This document shows, in pieces, positions 8,666 to 11,312 of a stretch of 11,312 nucleotides of DNA (positions are counted from its first letter, which is position 1; every line of letters begins with the position of its first letter). A model generated the notes under the pieces. It was not told the DNA's origin. It worked only from the letters and a program-made list of their open reading frames with translations, and ran no database searches. The position numbers and the translations under genes are program-made. The stretch is from an uncultured Pseudomonadota bacterium (GTDB lineage Bacteria > Pseudomonadota > Gammaproteobacteria > Burkholderiales > Burkholderiaceae_C), in NCBI GenBank assembly GCA_900320815.1, contig ONTY01000011.1:1-11312 (forward strand), read 5' to 3'.

Positions 8666-8722
8666 GTGCCTTGTCGCGTATGAAGGTTCTGCTTGCGCAC
8701 CGCCCGCGCAAAAGTGTCCACC

Positions 8723-8813
8723 CTGTAGGGAGCGCCCTTTTATTTCTTCCCCTCTCCGGCTGCGCCGGCGAGGCGAGGGAATAAATGGGGGCAACACAAG
8801 GGTTGCCCTACAG
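8723..8813. repeat. 91-bp palindromic element with 8-bp terminal inverted repeats (MITE-like candidate)
   Basis: The element begins CTGTAGGG and ends CCCTACAG, a perfect terminal inverted repeat. Inside, a long imperfect palindrome centres on CCGGC-TGC-GCCGG and is flanked by similar TTTATTTCTTCCC-like and GGGAATAAAT arms. A further 7-bp hairpin (GGGCAAC/GTTGCCC) lies at 8789-8808. It has no coding capacity. The structure suggests a small non-autonomous mobile repeat or a repeated extragenic palindrome. Copy number in the genome is unknown from this window. Confidence 0.5.
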
Positions 8814-8907
8814 AAAGCGCGGCGGGGCGGGGGGAATGGATGTTGTGCTGGAAGCAACGCGCCTTGAACCAGTCCATTTTTCTTGTGCGGTGGGTATCAT
8901 GTGGTCA

Positions 8908-9013
8908 CCGGCTTATGAAGCCGGCAGGCAGATGGGTGAATGATGTGTATCAAGACATCATGCAATACCCTTGCAGAATACCTATTCATCACCGGCTTCA
9001 TACGCCGGTGATG
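8908..9013. repeat. Cluster of three hairpins with CCGGCTT cores
   Basis: Three separate stem-loops follow each other: CCGGCTT-ATG-AAGCCGG (8908-8924), ATGATGT-N8-ACATCAT (8940-8961) and CATCACCGGC-N7-GCCGGTGATG (8987-9013, a perfect 10-bp stem). The first and third share an ACCGGCTT half and similar loops, suggesting related units around a middle hairpin. They resemble REP/BIME-type extragenic palindromes. None is followed by a T-tract, so they are not ordinary terminators. Confidence 0.6.
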
Positions 9014-9091
9014 GGCAGATACCCGCTGCACGGATGCGTTGCCGTTGGCGCACGCGCGCGTGAAATACTCGCAACATGGCGTGACCTTGCC

Positions 9092-9097
9092 TATACT
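9092..9097 (+). promoter_or_regulatory. Possible -10 box of the surface-protein gene
   Basis: TATACT (5/6 to consensus) lies 53 bases before the ATG at 9151. The hexamer 17 bases upstream (TCGCAA) is only a weak -35 match. It is the best candidate in the gap, but it rests on one box. Confidence 0.3.
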
Positions 9098-9150
9098 CCC
9101 GCGCCACGTCGCCTGCACGGGCATTCCATTCACATTTTCCCGAGGGTTTC

Positions 9151-11312
9151 ATGAATACAGCTTCCTATACTCCCCCCCCAGCATACCCGGCGGGTTGAGG
9201 CGCTGAGGCGCGCGCTGCCCGTCACGCTGCTGGCGGCGCCGGCGGCGTGGGCGGACAGCGGCGGGATGACCGGGCGCGGCTGGTTTGGCGACGGGTATAT
9301 CGGCTGGGATACCGTCAATGACATGCCCCGTGGCTCAAACAACACCGTCGTCGTCACCAACAGCTACCCTTTCGCCTACGGCGGCTTTTCCGACGGCGAC
9401 GCTCGCGACACGAGATGGATTGACACTTCCGGCATCGCCTCCGGCAACACGCTGACCATTACAGAAAGCGTCAGCGGAGTGATGGGTCCCACAGGGGGCG
9501 GGGCCCGGGGCAGCAATGCCACCGTCTCAAACAACACCCTTTTCATCCGTGGCAATCTGCTTGGAAACGGCGTGGGGGGAGAGAACGAGGGCACCGGGCC
9601 TGTCACGGGCAATCGCGTGCATCTTCAGGCTGGCAGCGTATTTGCGTTGTACGGTGGCCTCGCCAATAACGGCAACGCCACGGGCAACAGCGTCCTCGTC
9701 ACCGGCGGCGAAGTGTTCCGGGTCTTCGAATGCCGTGTGTATGGCGGCTTCACCAGGAAGGGCAACGCCTCGGGCAACAAAGTCACCATTGCCGGCGGCA
9801 AACTGGGGCAGCCGGGGTCTGCTACCTGGGGCGCCAATATGTGCTATGTGTTTGGCGGCCTCACCGTGGACGGCGTCGCCACGCACAACACCGTCACCCT
9901 CACCGGCGGCGAGATTATTGGCGGGGTGCTCGGCGGCCACACCGAAAAAAAAGGGGATGCCGTCACCGGCAACACGCTGAATGTGCAGGCCAAGGGCGTG
10001 GTTGTGCAGGCAGACGCGCGGAATCACGGTGGCGACGTGAAAAATTTTGATGCCGTCAATTTCACGCTGCCCGCCGACTTTGACCCCGCCAAGGACGAGA
10101 TGCTGAGAGTCGGCGGCACTGCCTACTTCGCCAAGGGCACCAAGATTGGCATTGACTTCTCCCAACATCCGGGGAAGGTGAAAAAGGGCGACGAAATCGT
10201 GCTCATCCGAGCCTGGGGCACCATTGAACCCGAGGACGTAACGGAACTGACGCTCACAGAACCCGCCGCCCAGTACTTCCGCCTGGAAAGGCGAGAGCCC
10301 CCAGGCGATTATGGATACGCCTACCTCATCGCCCACGTCCTCAAGGTGCCGGGGGAGAGCTACGCCATCATGGGCACCAGCTCCACCGGCGGCGAGGTGG
10401 ACTGCGACCCCACCGTGATAGACCGGGACATAGGCGCCGCCCGCTGCCGCGCCGTCCCCAAGGCGGGCTACACCTATGTGGAAGGCAGCATGGCGCTGCA
10501 GCCCAACGGGGTATCGACGGCCACGTTCAAGGACTGCGAGCGCCCGGCCGACCTGCCCCTGGGTGGCGAGTGCACGATGACGAATGCCAGGTCGAATGTC
10601 GCCAATCCCTTCCTCTATGTGACCGCCCAGTTCGCGCCCAAGCCAACGCCAAGCTACAAGGTGACGGCCACGGTCAACGGCGCGGGCGGCACCTTGACGT
10701 GCACACCCACCACCGTGCAGCAGGGCAGCGGCACCATGTGCACCGCCACGCCCGATGCGGGGTACCGGCTGGCCGCCTGGGGCGACGCGGGCAGCGGCTG
10801 CAGCAGCGACCGCGACTGGTGCGGCGTCTACGGCATCACCAGCGATGTGAATGTGAGCGCCACGTTTGCGAAGCGCACATACACCGTCACGGGCACCACC
10901 AGCGGCACGGGCGGCAGCGTGACGTGCACGCCCGCCAAGGTGGAGCACGGCGGCGAGGCAACGTGCACCACCCACCCCGAGGCGGGGTATGTGGGCACGC
11001 TGTCCGGCCACGGCTGCAGCGGCGCAAGCTGCGTGCTGACGAACATCAGCAGCAATGTGACGGTGGTGGGGACGTTTACTGATATGCCGTGGTACGACGT
11101 GCGCGCCGTCAGCAGCAGCGGCGGCACGGTGACGTGCACGCCCGCCAGAGTGCAGCACGGCGGCTCCGCCGTGTGCAACGCCAAGCCCGATGCGGGCTAT
11201 GAGGGCGCCCTCTCAGGCGGCGGCTGCAGCGGCGGCACAAGCTGCTCCCTGGTGGACATCACCAGCGATGTGACGGTGACGGGCGCCTTCAAGAAGAAGG
11301 TGTACAAGGTCA
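9151..11312 (+). CDS. Secreted/surface protein with beta-solenoid-like head and InlB-like repeats; start out of frame at a C8 tract (probable phase-OFF), 3' end outside window
   Basis: The start is supported by GAGGG five bases before ATG 9151. From there the frame runs into eight Cs and stops at TGA 9196-9198 (MNTASYTPPPAYPAG). The +1-shifted frame is open from 9155 to the window end but has no ATG, GTG or TTG until ATG 9266. Removing one C joins them. The precursor then starts MNTASYTPPQHTRR and has an Arg-rich n-region, the hydrophobic core ALPVTLLAAPAA and an AWA cleavage site after residue 34. Next comes a Gly/Asn/Thr-rich region (about 9440-9993) with recurring YGG and GNxVxxxGG units, as in bacterial adhesins and autotransporter passengers. 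A globular linker follows (about 10020-10360), then tandem InlB B-repeat-like modules to the end. No membrane anchor or beta-barrel is visible because the gene is cut. Function is unknown; an adhesin or surface role is inferred. If the C8 is real, the copy is not expressed as a secreted protein. Confidence 0.75.
9172..9179 (+). repeat. C8 homopolymer, candidate slipped-strand phase-variation tract
   Basis: Eight consecutive Cs lie at codons 8-10 of the surface-protein gene, between the start codon and the signal peptide. The gene is in frame when the tract has 3n+1 Cs (7 or 10) and out of frame at the observed 8, or at 9. It is the longest single-base run inside a start-proximal coding region of this window. 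Confidence 0.8.
10361..11312 (+). repeat. Tandem InlB B-repeat-like modules with four conserved cysteines each
   Basis: Modules begin at 10361 (degenerate, about 98 codons), 10655 (75 codons), 10880 (71) and 11093 (70); a fifth starts at 11303 (YKV) and is cut. The typical order is Y-x-V, GGxVTCTP, HGG, a second Cys, PDAGY, GCSG, SC, ITSDVTVTGAF. This matches the divergent InlB B-repeat family found in secreted proteins, but every copy here carries four cysteines at equivalent places. The third and fourth copies are also very similar in DNA (shared GTGACGTGCACGCCCGCC), indicating recent duplication or gene conversion. Confidence 0.8.

Larger units (their letters stand above)
8666..9150. other. 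Intergenic stretch without a credible gene
   Basis: Between the phasin terminator and the surface-protein start there are about 485 bases. Short open frames exist on both strands, but none has a ribosome binding site, family resemblance or coding-like composition. The stretch holds the palindromic element at 8723-8813, the three hairpins at 8908-9013 and a possible -10 box at 9092-9097. The part at 8814-8907 shows nothing clear beyond a weak AATGGA/TCCATT pairing. Confidence 0.6.

Noticed and set aside
8018..8857. 279-codon open frame on the minus strand
   Set aside because: Mostly the antisense of the phasin gene and of its terminator; no ribosome binding site or family resemblance.
8723..9013. 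CRISPR-like array
   Set aside because: The repeated pieces are palindromes of unequal length and spacing, not identical direct repeats with uniform spacers, and no cas gene is present.
8840..9154. 104-codon open frame ending in an ATGA overlap with the surface-protein start
   Set aside because: The overlap would suit translational coupling, but the frame runs through three hairpins, lacks a ribosome binding site and has no coding character; the overlap is probably chance.
9527..11158. 543-codon open frame on the minus strand opposite the surface protein
   Set aside because: The plus-strand frame has a signal peptide, periodic solenoid units and InlB-like modules; the antisense frame is an Ala/Gly/His/Arg-rich shadow.

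Overview
The window looks like a piece of chromosome from a GC-rich betaproteobacterium, most likely Burkholderiales and possibly near Comamonadaceae. Three things point there: a phasin gene (polyhydroxyalkanoate storage), a primary sigma factor with a very long Lys/Ala-rich N-terminal tail of the kind found in that order, and an AddB-type nuclease. The assignment is inference from protein character; no database comparison was made.

Layout from left to right. (1) 1-888 (+): C-terminal part of an AddB-like recombination nuclease with its PD-(D/E)XK active site and iron-sulfur cysteines. (2) 1026-1901 (+): a DUF1963 (YwqG-like) protein, ending at a hairpin terminator shared with the gene converging from the right. 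(3) 1992-6818 (-): dnaG then rpoD, the primase and primary sigma pair of the classical macromolecular synthesis operon; rpsU is not directly upstream of dnaG. (4) 7003-7752 (-): an FMN nitroreductase with its own terminator. (5) 8024-8578 (+): a phasin with a good sigma-70 promoter flanked by TGC/GCA palindromes and followed by a strong terminator. (6) 8666-9150: about 480 bases without a credible gene, holding a 91-bp palindromic element and a cluster of three hairpins. (7) 9151-end (+): a large secreted or surface protein gene running off the window.

The most interesting item is the last gene. A ribosome binding site and ATG at 9151 lead into a run of eight C residues (9172-9179). As written, this frame stops after 15 codons. 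A different frame then stays open for more than 680 codons to the window end; it encodes a signal peptide, a Gly/Asn-rich beta-solenoid-like region, and tandem InlB B-repeat-like modules each with four cysteines. Loss of one C (or gain of two) would join the start codon to the signal peptide and the long frame. This is the pattern of a phase-variable surface gene captured OFF; a homopolymer sequencing error or a decayed gene are the alternatives.

The genes form separate transcription units (DNA repair, replication/transcription, redox, storage, surface) rather than one pathway. Only dnaG-rpoD and the phasin with its control region show internal functional logic.
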